From: Suillus spraguei
Taxonomy: Eukaryota > Basidiomycota > Agaricomycetes > Boletales > Suillaceae
DNA: 64,000 nt
Direction of reading: 5' to 3'
Assembly (NCBI GenBank): GCA_016800925.1
Contig: JABCPU010000231.1
Location: 44,220 to 108,219 of the forward strand
The notes below the pieces were generated by a model. That model was given only the letters and a program-made list of their open reading frames with translations. It was not told the DNA's origin and ran no database searches. A program made the translations under genes and the position numbers. Shown piece after piece: positions 25,346 to 35,949 of this stretch (positions are counted from its first letter, which is position 1; every line of letters starts with the position of its first letter).

Positions 25346-26903
25346 TCCGACGAACTCGGCCCCTAGGTGAACGCAAACTGAATGAACTAAGCAGCCCTGA
25401 AATATGTGTTTTCCAGATTCTGGTCTATTGATGGATGACTTTCCGCAGCGTTTAGAACACTGTTCTAAATCTAAACCTATGTTCTAAACGACGTGCCGCT
25501 GTCAAATGTCCGTCTTTTCTAAGTCCGCACGTGAAACTGACCTAGCTCTTATCGGGGCAGCCGTAGGAGTCCGTTCTAAATGGCTTTCAAACACCGCGAC
25601 GATATCGGAAACCTCTAGTATCTTGCATAGATCATTGTACGTGCACTGACAACAACGCATTTTTCAGGGCAGAACGGATGTTGACTGCTATATCTGTTAC
25701 CAAAAGCTCACTCATGTATGTTCCGATCATTGCGAGTCAAGTACCGAGCCTTCCAAGGTATATTGGCACGGGGATTAGGAAGTAGGTCACCTCGAATAGA
25801 ATGATATGTTCTTTTTGCTCATCACATCAGGAAATCATGAGTTTACCTATTCCTTACTTATTTCAAACTTTTCCCACTTATTTCAAATGGACCTACTTTT
25901 TTTTCTGAAATTTGACAACTGCTTCAAAATTGAGTATTCCAATATGTTTGTTGGGCCTGAGAGACAAGTTTCATTGCATAAGACCAACAATTAGTGACTA
26001 GTATGAAGCTTGAGTGACACATTAATGCTGATGATTTTATTTCTCAAATATTCTCTTGAGGTACTATTTTGCAAATTAAGAGTCCAATAATTTTATAGCA
26101 CACATTTATAATGATGGCTAACAGATCCTGATAGTTCAGTTGGGACCAGGTGGTAATTTAAGAGGAAATAAGTAGATCCATTTGGAATAAGTGGGAAAAG
26201 TTTGAAATAAGTAAGGAATAAGTAAACTCATGATTTCCTGATGCAGCGTGCGAGGCGTTCATATCATGATTCTTCGGCTCCTGAAAAAATGACTGCACCA
26301 AAATGACCTATAGTTGATATAGATTAGCATCATCGTTATCCATGTTTAGGTTTAGAACGTGTATTCAAATCCAGATGCACTTGGTCCGCGGTTTAGAACA
26401 TGTTGATGTACTTGAGCCGAATCTCCGACAAAGGATTCTAATTGGGAAGTCACCCAATAGCTGTAAGGGCCGCCCCAATTGTAGATTACTCAAAGCTACC
26501 TTCATATTGACAGTAGGCCAGAACCTCAAAAATTCGGTGTTGTTTATTGTTCGGAACGATACCAAACAGAGGAGCTCCGTGCTAGCTACTTTTGTAAATC
26601 GTTACAGCTATTTTCATATCGATGGACCAGAATTTGTAAAACACATATAGCCGCTTTTGTTTAGGGCTTGTTGGTATGTACTAGAGTCATTACTTTGGAA
26701 TCAATCAACCCAGCTCCTGGCCACCTACACAAGATTGATTCGAAAGAACGACATGTGACAAGTGGTGCGCTGCAGTGCGGACGCCTCGAATCTTTTGGCA
26801 TCAACATCCCGGCAATCACCTGTTTTATATCTATCTAGTAGTTGGGATGTAAGCTTAGCGCCTTGATTCACACAGTATAGAATAGCTCACTGTGACCATT
26901 ACC
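25346..26903. other. Intergenic repeat-rich spacer
   Basis: No gene is supported. GTTCTAAA/TTTAGAAC recurs, often paired head to head, near 25450-25490, 25570, 26348 and 26392, and also inside the left arm of the fold-back at 24912. It looks like the subterminal motif of a decayed DNA transposon. A MITE (25825-26243) is nested inside. The frame at 26342-26650 has no recognisable domain. The hydrolase promoter should lie in the last 200 bp. Confidence 0.4.
25825..26243. mobile_element. MITE, 419 bp, 73-bp TIRs, related ends
   Basis: The ends are CATCAGGAAATCATGAG and its inverse. The TIRs match over 73 bp with about three mismatches. It is flanked by CA on both sides (25823-25824 and 26244-26245), a 2-bp target duplication. 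The outer CATCAGGAAAT is the same as in the 273-bp MITE (18539-18811, 54602-54874), but the interior is unrelated and longer, so the two are subfamilies moved by one transposase type. No ORF. Confidence 0.8.
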
Positions 26904-27910
26904 ATGGCGTCCATTCTCATTAACGAAACGTCTAAAGTTTCCAAGCTCGTGACATCACCAGATGGTTGCAAGATATTTGCTGAAGGCGTCGGCAACCTCG
27001 AGGGCCCAACCATTATCTTGGTTCATGGCTTAGGGTCATCCACAGTCGTATTCAACAACTTTTTCAAAGATGATCGGCTACTTTCCAAATTTTATCTTGT
27101 AGGTCCACTATATTGTTTTTCAAACAATATTTTGACATTTTTCAGGTAAGATATGACATGAGAAGTCATGGCAGGAGCGGCAGACCTGTGGACCAGAGCG
27201 ATTATTCCTCCCCAAAGTTCGCTGCGGATTTTGTGGCTGTGGTTGAGGGATTTAATCGACAAAAGCCTTATTTACTCGGCTGGCAAGTCAACAAACTGCA
27301 CTCTGGCTGGGCATCTGACGATGGTTTGCAGGAGTTTAGGGGGTGAGTCAGCTAGGGGAATATTCCCTCCTCTAACAACATTCATTTAGCAACTGTTGCG
27401 ACGGATGTTTGCACTCATTGTCCCGCGGGCTATTTGTCAGGCATCATCTACATTTCCCCACTCCCTTACATTGGAGCAATCATGAAGGACTTGGGAAAAG
27501 AGAGCCTTAAAAACCTTCGCCCAAGACTCCTTTCACAGGACGTCGCTGGTGCGCTCAAGGCAAGGATCGATTTTGTCGATTCCACGATCAATGATTGTAA
27601 TGCTTCGAACTGGGATGACCGTTTACTTTGGGTTGGAGCATTCAGCCATCTGAACGCCAACGACGTTTTGAATGCTATGTCGCGGCAGCAAGATCCGGAG
27701 CCACTTTTGGCTGCGGGGAGGGGGGGATTGAAATTGCTTCATCTATATGGAGACGCTGATAAACAATTGGACAATACGGTCGTTGAGGCACAAATAAGCC
27801 AGCATTTTATTAACAAGAAAGTTGTTGTCATCAAGGGTGGAGGCCACGCTTTATTTTACGAATTCCAAGGTCAGGTTGTCGAGGAAGTTCTAGCATTTGT
27901 TACAAAGTAG
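26904..27910 (+). CDS. Alpha/beta hydrolase fold protein
   Basis: Four exons: 26904-27098, 27146-27282, 27332-27342 (11 nt), 27390-27910. The sum is 864 nt, or 287 residues. The model shows the oxyanion-loop region HGLGSS, the strand YDMRSHGRSGRP, the nucleophile elbow GWSLG, an acid in YGDADK and the catalytic His in KGGGHALF. These fit a serine hydrolase of the AB_hydrolase_1 type; the substrate is unknown. There is no signal peptide, so it is probably cytosolic. The start ATG is in ACCATGG. Intron 2 (27283-27331) is GC-AG (TG|GCAAGT). The 11-nt exon supplies most of the nucleophile elbow. Reading straight through gives a stop, so correct splicing of both introns is needed for activity. Confidence 0.75.
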
Positions 27911-28280
27911 GTTGCGTACCACTGTTCTATGGGAGACTGTATTTGGACAAATTACCGCTCTTGATCTTGTAATTTGTTTCTGACTAAGGACTCGGTAGTA
28001 GTGAATCATGGATCACCAGGGACAGCTAAGAGAAAGTCGGAGTCTAACGACAGTTTGGATTGCCAGACGAGCGTAGAGCTGATGAGAAACAGGATCTGCA
28101 CAAGAACAAATGAGAGTGGGTCGCAAAGATACTTGTGCGCTAATTACAAGCGTAATTGATAAATTAGATGGATCAAGATACAAATGATAAGAAGCTTGAT
28201 ATCCAAGTAAGATGATTCTTGACTGCGGTGTTCTGAGTGGTGGGGCCAAGGGTGGATTAAGTTCAGGCAAAAGATATGTT
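27911..28280. other. Spacer, nothing recognised
   Basis: The frames at 27974-28159 (+) and 28013-28501 (-) have no domain and overlap the tRNA-derived array at their right side. This stretch is the 3' side of the hydrolase gene. Confidence 0.3.
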
Positions 28281-28466
28281 ACATCGTGCGAGAGACTCGG
28301 AAGTGTTCGCCAGGGGTCTGAATCGGCTTTTGCCGAGAGTTCCTGACACCAGAATCGAACCATACAAGTAACCATACGCACAGGGGCTAAGACTAGGTAG
28401 TTATGCTGAAATTCCAAAGAAACCATCCATGAGTGAATATCAAGGTGTCTTCCGACAGAAAAAAGC

Positions 28467-28545
28467 TCGTCATCAGCAGGTTTCGAACCTGTACAATTCA
28501 TGAGAAACAGATTTCAATTCTGTTGTGGCCATACTAAGACCAGAT
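28467..28545 (-). pseudogene. tRNA-Ser-like unit, anticodon TGA
   Basis: Stem ACAGA/TCTGT with loop ATTGAAA, which differs from the CGA unit at 29034-29116 by one C-to-T change inside the CpG of the anticodon. The T-arm is intact and a T6 run follows. The D-arm region is shortened and the acceptor ends do not pair. Confidence 0.45.
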
Positions 28546-28589
28546 ATTGTGAATTTCTAAAGAACCACTCATGAATGAATGAAACATTT

Positions 28590-28972
28590 GTCATAGGCAG
28601 GTTTCGAACCTACACAGACCAAGAGAAACAGATTTTGATTCTGTTATGGCAACCACCTGGCTAAAACCAGGTATGGTAAAGTTCTAAAGCATTCATGAGT
28701 GAATATCAAGGTGTGTTCCGATAGAACAAAAAAACCTTGTCATTGGCAGGTTTTCAACCTGCACAGCTCAAGAGAACCAGATTTTGATTCTGTTGTGGCC
28801 ATCACCTGACTTAGTAAGACCAGTCACGGTGATGTTCTGGGGAAACTCTCCATGAGTGAATATCAAGGTGTGTTCCAATAGAAAAAAATCTTGGCGTCGG
28901 CAGGTTTCAAACCTGCACAGCTCAAGAGAAACAGATTTTGATGCTGTTGTAGCAACCACCTGGCTAAGACCA
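28590..28972 (-). pseudogene. Three tRNA-Ser-like units, anticodon CAA
   Basis: The units at about 28590-28672, 28739-28820 and 28891-28972 all have the loop ATCAAAA, a G-to-A change at the CpG of the CGA anticodon. Read literally this would be a leucine anticodon on a serine-type body. The acceptor ends do not pair and the third has a mismatch in the anticodon stem, so they are best called pseudogenes or SINE-like repeats. Confidence 0.45.
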
Positions 28973-29033
28973 GTTACGGTGAAGTTCTAAAGCCATGAAT
29001 GAATATCAAAGTGTGTTCCGATAGAAAAAAAAC

Positions 29034-29116
29034 TGTAGTTTAGCAGGTTTCGAACCTGTGTAGTCCAGGAGAAACGGATTTCGATTCCGTTGTGGTAACC
29101 ACATCGACAAGGCTAC
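29034..29116 (-). tRNA. tRNA-Ser(CGA)-like gene, best preserved unit of the array
   Basis: About 83 nt, the length of a class II tRNA. Its anticodon stem ACGGA/TCCGT holds the loop ATCGAAA (anticodon CGA, serine UCG). A long variable region is followed by the T-arm with TTCGAAA. The ends GTAGCCT and AAACTAC pair at five of seven positions. A run of eight T follows at 29032-29025. The D-arm is irregular, so it may be a pseudogene or the founder of a SINE-like repeat rather than an active tRNA. Confidence 0.45.
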
Positions 29117-29902
29117 TTTAACTATTCCACTTGACGAGACAATAAACCTGCCCCAACGAAAGATTGAGAAAATTTTAATTCATCAGCAGCAGCAAGTTCA
29201 ATATGATTGACATTACCACTAAGTATACAAGTTTCTAGAAACACAAGAGGACATTAGCAGATGTTAAAAAACGAGGTCAATGAAACACTGTCACCATCTT
29301 GAAGGCCAGACATGGAGGATTGGAGACGGGAGTCTCTTCTTCCCACAAAACGGTGGCCACGCAGCAATTCAGTTCATCCCAGATACAACATCGAGACCAC
29401 ACGCGACCTCGAACTCGACATCGGTAGTGAGCGCACGGCAGTGAATCCCTGAGGCCATGGGAATTTCAGCGAAACACAAACTTGGGCCCAAATGGCCGAG
29501 CGAACGAGCAATCAAAGAAAGGACAAGAGAAGAATGTAATTCAAGGTCAAAAGTAACAGACACAGCAAGACGACCGATTTAAATGAGGTCCCAGTGGCAA
29601 AACATAATATAACCCACTCCCTTATGGTAACGGGGATAAATCTACATGACACATTAGAATGGTCGCACAGGGTGCTTGGAGGCCAATGGAAGCACGTACC
29701 TTACTAGTAAGATTCTGAGAAGTGGAAGCCTTGAAGCAGAGCGCGGTGGTCTGGCTTTCCATACATTTTCTCATACCATCATCTCAGCCATACTCGAGTA
29801 CGCTCTTTCCCACTTTCCCATCGACACTGTCCGCATTCAATGTAGAAGTTCGGCGGCATCAGTTGCGGGGAATCTAATAAATTTGGATGAGGGCACCTTG
29901 AG
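29117..29902. other. No gene supported
   Basis: Short frames at 29369-29563 (-) and 29676-29906 (+) have no known domain. The part at about 29750-29850 recurs in decayed form at 15150-15235, so it belongs to a dispersed duplicated segment. This is also the 3' flank of the WD40 gene that ends at 29903. Confidence 0.35.
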
Positions 29903-31881
29903 CTAACTGTGACTATGACTCGCATCACAGCTGCTGCTCGTCGCGCCACCCTGGCGGGGTATATCCACGCGCTCCAAGCGCCATCGAGGAGGCTTCCTCA
30001 GCCTGCCGTGAGACCAGCACGAGTAATAGCAGAGGAGAGCCTTGACCCAATGAACATCTGGGAGAGAATCAATGTCAGACGAATCAGACGTGGGGTCGCT
30101 CTGCGGTGCGGTAGTCTGCTGTCTAGCGAGGCGGCGGGTATCGTCGACTTTTCTGTATTCTGGAAATCTGGCGGCAGCAAGACGCTGTGGGAGGCGCATC
30201 AACGCCAAGGCAATGAGAAAAAAAGAAGAATTGTGTTACAGTGAATTTCCGTCCGGGTGGGACTTCAACGACAGGTAGTTCGTGTTGGGGTCTGGACCTA
30301 TGGAAGGAAAGGCCCTGACGCAGGAAGTGCGTGATTCCGTTCGAGCGGCGGGGCGGGGAGCTCATTTCAAACTGAATATGGACTCAGTCATACATTGCAA
30401 GTTTACTAAAACTGAAGACCAACATGATTAAACTGAGTTTCGATCTGTGGCGGGGCCGAGCGGTTAGGAGGCAAGGGGGATGTGGCAGGGAACTGCAGGA
30501 ACTGTCTAGTCAACTCTAAAAGAAAAGAGATAAAAGACGAACATCCCACGGATCGGGTGGCTGTACAGGAGGAACTGAATTCGTACGAGAAGAAAAGTGA
30601 AAGAGTTTGCGGACATGGCGAAGGAAAACAGGTTGTTGATGGTCTGTTGTAGGCGAATGGATTTGATGCCTGGGAGAAGATACGATGACAGGTCGTTTCG
30701 CTGGGGTTCTGCGCACAGCGGCGGGACGACGGGTTGCGTCAGACTGTAATGATTCATGTGAATCCACAATTGTGACGATGATAGTGGGATACATACGTTA
30801 AGCAAATTGGCATGGGTCTTCAAGAAAAGGTCAGTCCAGAGAAGATGGTTTCATGCAGGTGAATGCGTACCTTATGCAGGGTAGACTGTATAGAAAGCAG
30901 AGCGGGGGTAACGTCGAACATATAGATATCAGGATCACCATAAGTCGTGTAAGCTAATCGAAGTGAATCTGGCGAGGGCATGAGGGTGTGGACAACGGCG
31001 CTGCCAAGGCTGTAGGATGAAAGGAGCTGACGGGACTCGAAGGCCCAAAGATTAATGGTTGCGTCATTGTAAGCACCGATGAGGAGGGTGCCTTTAAATA
31101 AAAGTGCTAGACTCATGACAATCTGGGTACGCCCTATGAAGGGGATTCCGACAGTCTTCAGCGTCGACGCATCAAATTCATAGATCGTTGTGGCGTAGTC
31201 GCCGTTGAAGCTGAACGCAGTCAAGATGTTTTGGTTTTGGTTTGTCCAGAACACTGGTGCATCTGCGGATCCATCTTCACTAGATTGTCCTATCCTCACA
31301 CCTAATTTCTGTGATTGGACGTCCCAGACCTCAAGGCACCTCCCTACAGTCGACTTGACTGCAAGCTTTTTCGAGTCTGGGGAGAATCGAACTGCGCCCA
31401 CATGGTCGATGGACTTGAAGGGACCAGCCACGAGTTTACCAGTTTCCAAGTTCCATATTCGCGCTGTCGAATCGTATGACCCACTCGCAAGCAGCGTACT
31501 GTCGGCAGAGATATCAATGCAGATGATACTCCGTGAGTGGCCTTCAAATCTTTTCACCATTCCCGTCTCAACCTCGCAGGCCTTCAGCTCCGGACGTTTG
31601 CCGCGTCCACCACCCGTGATAACCCATCGACCATCCCTTGATACCGCCACTGCCGTTATCTCCTCCTCGCAAACATCCCGCGCTTCTTCAATTTCCTTGC
31701 CCGACTCCAGGTCCCATCGCCGAGTGATCTTGTCCGAGGACCCGCTGAACATTTGCTTGCCGTCGGGAAAGTAGGCTATGGATGTGATATTATCAGACTG
31801 GTAGTATTCGTCCGACATCTCTACCGGTGTCAGGATCATCTCTTTATGGAACAGCTCCGCCCATGTTTTAGTAGAAACCAT
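29903..31881 (-). CDS. WD40-repeat protein, family 2, gene W1
   Basis: Five exons: 31881-30871, 30743-30543, 30492-30424, 30371-30240, 30184-29903. They total 1695 nt, or 564 residues, and every intron is at phase 0. Exon 1 (337 codons) is a seven-bladed WD40 propeller, with blades such as GSSDKITRRWD and GSYDSTARIWNL. The C-terminal region carries the family marks FPATSPLP, EVPPGRKFT, DSLPDVHW and CYYSCWSHGRLR..PPRWRLERVDI. I recall this tail from expanded WD40 families in mushroom-forming fungi. The function is unknown; a role as an interaction scaffold is a guess. The first blade is diverged compared with W2 and W4, lacking the TLEGH start. Confidence 0.75.
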
Positions 31882-32318
31882 GGATGCCGCGGTTCGGTGC
31901 TAAGATATTCTTTGGATGCGTTCAAAGGCGATGATGACAGCGCTTTCCCTGCTGAGACAATAGTCAGTTCAGCCTTGCTGGCAGATGGAGGGTTGCAAAG
32001 ATGAAGTGCGAGAAATTCTTGAATACGGACACGACAATCCTCCTTGCATATGCATAGCAGACATTGGCAGTGCTAGCTGTGCATCTCGTCCATTCGGAAT
32101 TCAACTTTCCTTTTCCAGGTTTCACTCACGGGCTCACAGCTATTGCCCGAGGCAATTTCCATTTCTCACCGACCAGCTCGTTATATTCAACAAGTATGCT
32201 GAAATGTTTGAGGTGTAGTATTTATAATACATGATAAAGTGATGCCGTAGTATTAGATCGTATATTATGTAAAATAACAAAAGGGGGCAACCATAATATT
32301 ATGCGCAAAGGATATCAC
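31882..32318. other. Spacer between W1 and W2
   Basis: The first 80 bp resemble the 5' flanks of W2 and W4 (a GCGTTCAAAGG or GCGTTTAAAGG stretch and CTTTCCCTG), so it probably holds the shared W promoter. No gene is visible. Confidence 0.4.
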
Positions 32319-34004
32319 CTACAAGCAGAGACACCACCGGTCACTTCCATGCTCTCCGGCGTCGGATTGTACTGCTGCAGTTGGTTCTTGTGAATCGGAA
32401 TGTGGTGAAGGAGGGTCGTCGGGTACTATATCATTGTCTTTTTTGGGAGGACCCGCTGCGGCGTTGCGCTGCAACCAATCCATGAGACTTCGGATTCAAC
32501 GAAAAAAATCAACTGAGCACACCTCTTTACCCTTAGCGTAAGAAACATCAGCGCGAGGTGGTGGAGCACGGCTTGCAGTAGGTAACACTGATGGTATAGC
32601 TTGGGACTGAAAAGGTGTGAGTTGAAAAGATGATTGCATGAACAAAGGCTCACGTTCTCGCGAGGATCTACATTTGAATGTCCCGAGGGAGACAACCTTT
32701 GGGGTAGAGGCAACGTAGCAGGAAACTGCAACGCGACTGAGTGAACTGTGAAGTTGAACAAGATAGTGAAACATACGTCTAGAGGATCACGAGGCTGATC
32801 GTTCCGAACAGGAAGACTCAAGCGTAAGAGTTTGCGAATGTGAAGGAAAATGGGTTGCCGTGGCAAAGATCTTTGCGGGCTGGCACTGACAGGTAATGTT
32901 GGTAGGTTACGGCGGGTCGCAGCCGAACGACGAGATGCATTAAACTACAAAGATGATAATGGATGATTGGTATAATGAATATAATGTATAGAACGACGAG
33001 ATAGTGGCACTGACCTGAGGATCTGGCCCAATAGGCCGAATGCTAGCAAGGATGTTACGTGGAGTGTTGCATATAAAGATCTTATTGTCATTGTTAGTGT
33101 GGGTAGTGTAAGCTAGCTGGCGTGAGTTGGGTGAAAAGGTGAGGCAGAAAGGGTTTTGGACGTTAAAGGAAGTGAGGAGTTGACGGGACGTGAATGCCCA
33201 GAACTTGATGGTGTTGTCGTCGGAAGCACTGGCGAGGATAGCACCATCAAATGAAAGAGCTAATCCGGTGACAATCTTGGTGTGCCCTTCGAAAGGAGCT
33301 CCAGAAGTTTGCAGTGTCGTTGCGTCGAACTCATAGACCGTATTGGCAATGTCGTCATCTTTGAAGCTGAATGCAGCCAGGATGTTCTTATTGTTGTTTG
33401 TCCAGAAAAGCGGCGTGTATGTGAAGGGTAAGCCAACAAACTTGAATCCCCCTACTCTCATATCCAATTTCTGTGACTGAATATCCCAGATCTCGATGCA
33501 CTTCCCAGCCTCTGACTTGACTGCAAGTTTCTTCGAGTCTGACGAAAATAAAACTGCGCCCGGCCAATCTTCGCTCTTGAATGGCCTACCCATCAGTTTG
33601 CCAGTATCCAAGTTCCATACTCGCGCTGTTCCATCCCATGACCCACTTGCCAGCAGTGTACTATTTGTGGAAGAATCGATGCAGGTGACCATCCGTTCGT
33701 GACCTCGAAATGTTTTCATGATCCCTGTTTCAACCTCATAGGCTTTGATCTCCCCAGGACCACCGTGATCGAAGTCTCCACCAGCAGTGATAATCCATCG
33801 ACCATCCTTTGATACTGCCACGGCAAATACTCCTTGCTCAAAAACATCCCGAGCCTCCTCAATCTCTTTACCCTCCTGCAGATCCCATCTTCGAGCAGTC
33901 TTGTCCATTGATGCGCTGATCATTTGTTTGCTGTCCGGAAAGTAGGATATAGACCGAACATGCTCTTTGTGACCCTCTAAGGTCAGTACTGGTGTCAGAG
34001 TCAT
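32319..34004 (-). CDS. WD40-repeat protein, family 2, gene W2 (CLCL ending)
   Basis: Five exons: 34004-33015, 32944-32777, 32725-32654, 32606-32523, 32468-32319. They total 1464 nt, or 487 residues, all phase 0. Exon 1 (330 codons) is the WD40 propeller beginning VLTLEGHKEHVRS. The C-terminal exons differ from W1 and W4: after FPATLPLPQRL come a short proline-rich stretch, GKERNAAAGPPKKDNDIVPD and the final residues RWCLCL. The ending CLCL has the form of a CaaX box, so lipid anchoring is possible but unproven. The intron before the last exon was chosen because it keeps the frame and gives the family pattern. The open frame continues upstream of the ATG, where an ATA lies about 16 codons before it, so the true start could differ. 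Confidence 0.72.
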
Positions 34005-34476
34005 ATTGGTTGCTGCAGCCGTGGGTTGCCTTGATGTAGAAGTTATGGTTTTGGGGGCTATAGTTGATGTTTTTGAAAGAAGCCGTGTCTTGGGATGCGT
34101 TTAAAGGACCAATGGCGGAGAGCTTTCCCTGTGTGCTGTCTTCCTGATTAGTACAATTTTCAAGTCGATGACTCTGTTCGACTCGCTCTCGGAGAACTCG
34201 GAGAGTTTGATGTTACCATGGCAAGGTTAAAGGATACGGCTGTCGTCCCTGAGGCCTGCTGTATGATGGCGGTGCTGGAACCCACACGGACTCGGACTGT
34301 GCTTCTATCAAATTCGCTTCTACTAGTTCACAGCCACTGCCAAGATTCTTGCGTTTGACTTGGATTTTGCGATATGTATGTTGACCGTCACAACCGACAG
34401 CTATGTAATAAGGAAATCATCTATGAGCGAGTTAATACGTTCAAAGCCCAGTATAAAAAACTACAGTAGTACATTG

Positions 34477-35786
34477 TTATGCTCCCCACAATTCACCGCT
34501 CTGCTTTCCCTCTATGTTGTTTAAAGAGATTCCATCCGTGTTGCCATTTTTGAGTGTACCGGGGCAAGCTTCAGGGAAATCGGTCAACCTAATTGTGGTG
34601 GTTTCAACGCCTATCACAGCCGTGGCAAGAGGGTCCTTAATGTGGCGTCTTATAGGCTGCGATCCGAAGGTCATGACGGGAGTAAATAACGGTGCTGGCG
34701 AACTCGTATCATCTTCTGTGCTCATGCGCAAGAAGAATGCCACAACTACGCTCGAGTTCGCGACGATTAAGGACACAGAAGTCTAAAAGGCGATCAATAA
34801 TACTTGCGGTCTGAGTACTGATAATACTATACCTCAACCATAGCAGCCATTGTCTCCTTTAGCCCTCCATCGGATAAAACGTAGTATGCATGAACAAGAC
34901 TGACAATGGTGGTGATTGCTGACGTTGAAAAGATGGCAAGTATCCGGATTTTCCGCGCCTTCGTCAACTTGACATTATAAATGAGGCGAAATGGGGCCAA
35001 GATGATAATAGTGTCTCCGAAAACATCAGCTGAAATGTTAATCAGAAAATTATTGCATTGTATGTGCAGTTGACTCTCACTGATAATCAGCGCTATAGCA
35101 ACATTTCTGCCGAGGTCACACTGCGGGCGCGGTTGTGATTTCCAGCCGGGCTCAGACTCACAAGTCCACAACACTTGCGCAAAAAGTACGGCCCATGCAA
35201 TAACGAAGATCACTGTAGTAAATGTGAGGACCTTCCTGAAGGTTCCTGGGACTGCGAGTCGCACGACTGTTAACAGAATTGATATCCTGGAACACCTATC
35301 ATAGGTGTGCATGTCAATTGTGTCGCCTTAACATGCTGCCCGGAGAGCCATACCAAATAACCGCAAAAAAAAATTGGCACATCCTAGTGCAGAAACAGTT
35401 TTAATGTCTCTTAAGCATTACGATATAAAAGAACATACATGTAATACAGTGCTACCTTTATGCCTTGAGGATAATTTTCTAGGCGTCTTCAACAAATGGT
35501 ATGTATGATACACAACAAAAAAGGGCTCACCATAGTTTTGCAGATACAACCAATCGACAACTAATAGGGCCAAAATGAATATCATCGCGAAGGTTGCCCA
35601 TAAGTCATCGATCCAGAGACGTCCCTGCTGCATACGACAATACAAGCGGAATGATGTGACAGTGATCGCCACAAGGGGTAGGACCATGCCTACGACTTGG
35701 AACGAGTGTTAACCACAGCGACAATAAGTCAGTCAACCAGACCTACCTGATGTCTGATCAATTGTGGGGCCTGAGGACGCCATCAT
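34477..35786 (-). CDS. Rhodopsin-domain (Pth11-like) integral membrane protein, copy B
   Basis: Near copy of the gene at 23242-24571. Exon 1 is 35786-35747, exon 2 is 35695-35531 (the same 40 and 165 nt as copy A), a main exon ends near 34833, and the last exon is 34782-34477. Membrane helices and splice sites are kept; the differences are mostly single substitutions. The last exon is six codons shorter than in copy A, with an indel near SPAPLFTP and a changed end. The duplicated block reaches about 75 bp upstream of the ATG, including the TATA box, and then stops. It lies beside W2 and the W3 pseudogene, while copy A lies beside the WD40-TPR cluster. Confidence 0.6.
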
Positions 35787-35949
35787 GCGGTTGTTCTTGC
35801 AAATGGGTAAGGCTGTCAAACAAACAGCATATATAGGCCCATCAGCCTGAGGAAAGCCCTCCCACCTAAACTCAGGAAAATACCGCCGTACGGGGCAGAA
35901 CTATTTCGAGGTAGTCCTGCCAGCAGAACTGGCAGAATCACGTGATGTT

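Larger units (their letters stand above)
28290..29116 (-). repeat. Tandem array of tRNA-Ser-derived units
   Basis: Five units of about 140-165 bp lie in the same orientation at about 28467-28545, 28590-28672, 28739-28820, 28891-28972 and 29034-29116, with a more decayed trace near 28340-28420. Each has an anticodon-arm hairpin, a T-arm (CAGGTTCGAAACCTG or one change) and a 5' half containing TAGCCAGGTGG, which resembles an A box, or a variant of it. In four units a run of 6-8 T follows the T-arm, as in pol III terminators. Units are joined by a shared linker (GAATATCAAGGTGT, TTCCGATAGAAAAA). Acceptor stems pair poorly except in the last unit. Confidence 0.6.

Noticed and set aside
28290..29116. 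CRISPR array
   Set aside because: The repeats are about 80 nt with tRNA arms and variable linkers, in a eukaryotic genome; there is no short repeat/unique spacer pattern.
31205..31774. Long plus-strand frame opposite W1 (189 codons), and the similar one at 43174-43743
   Set aside because: Both are antisense to WD40 propeller exons and low in complexity; they arise from the codon pattern of the real gene.
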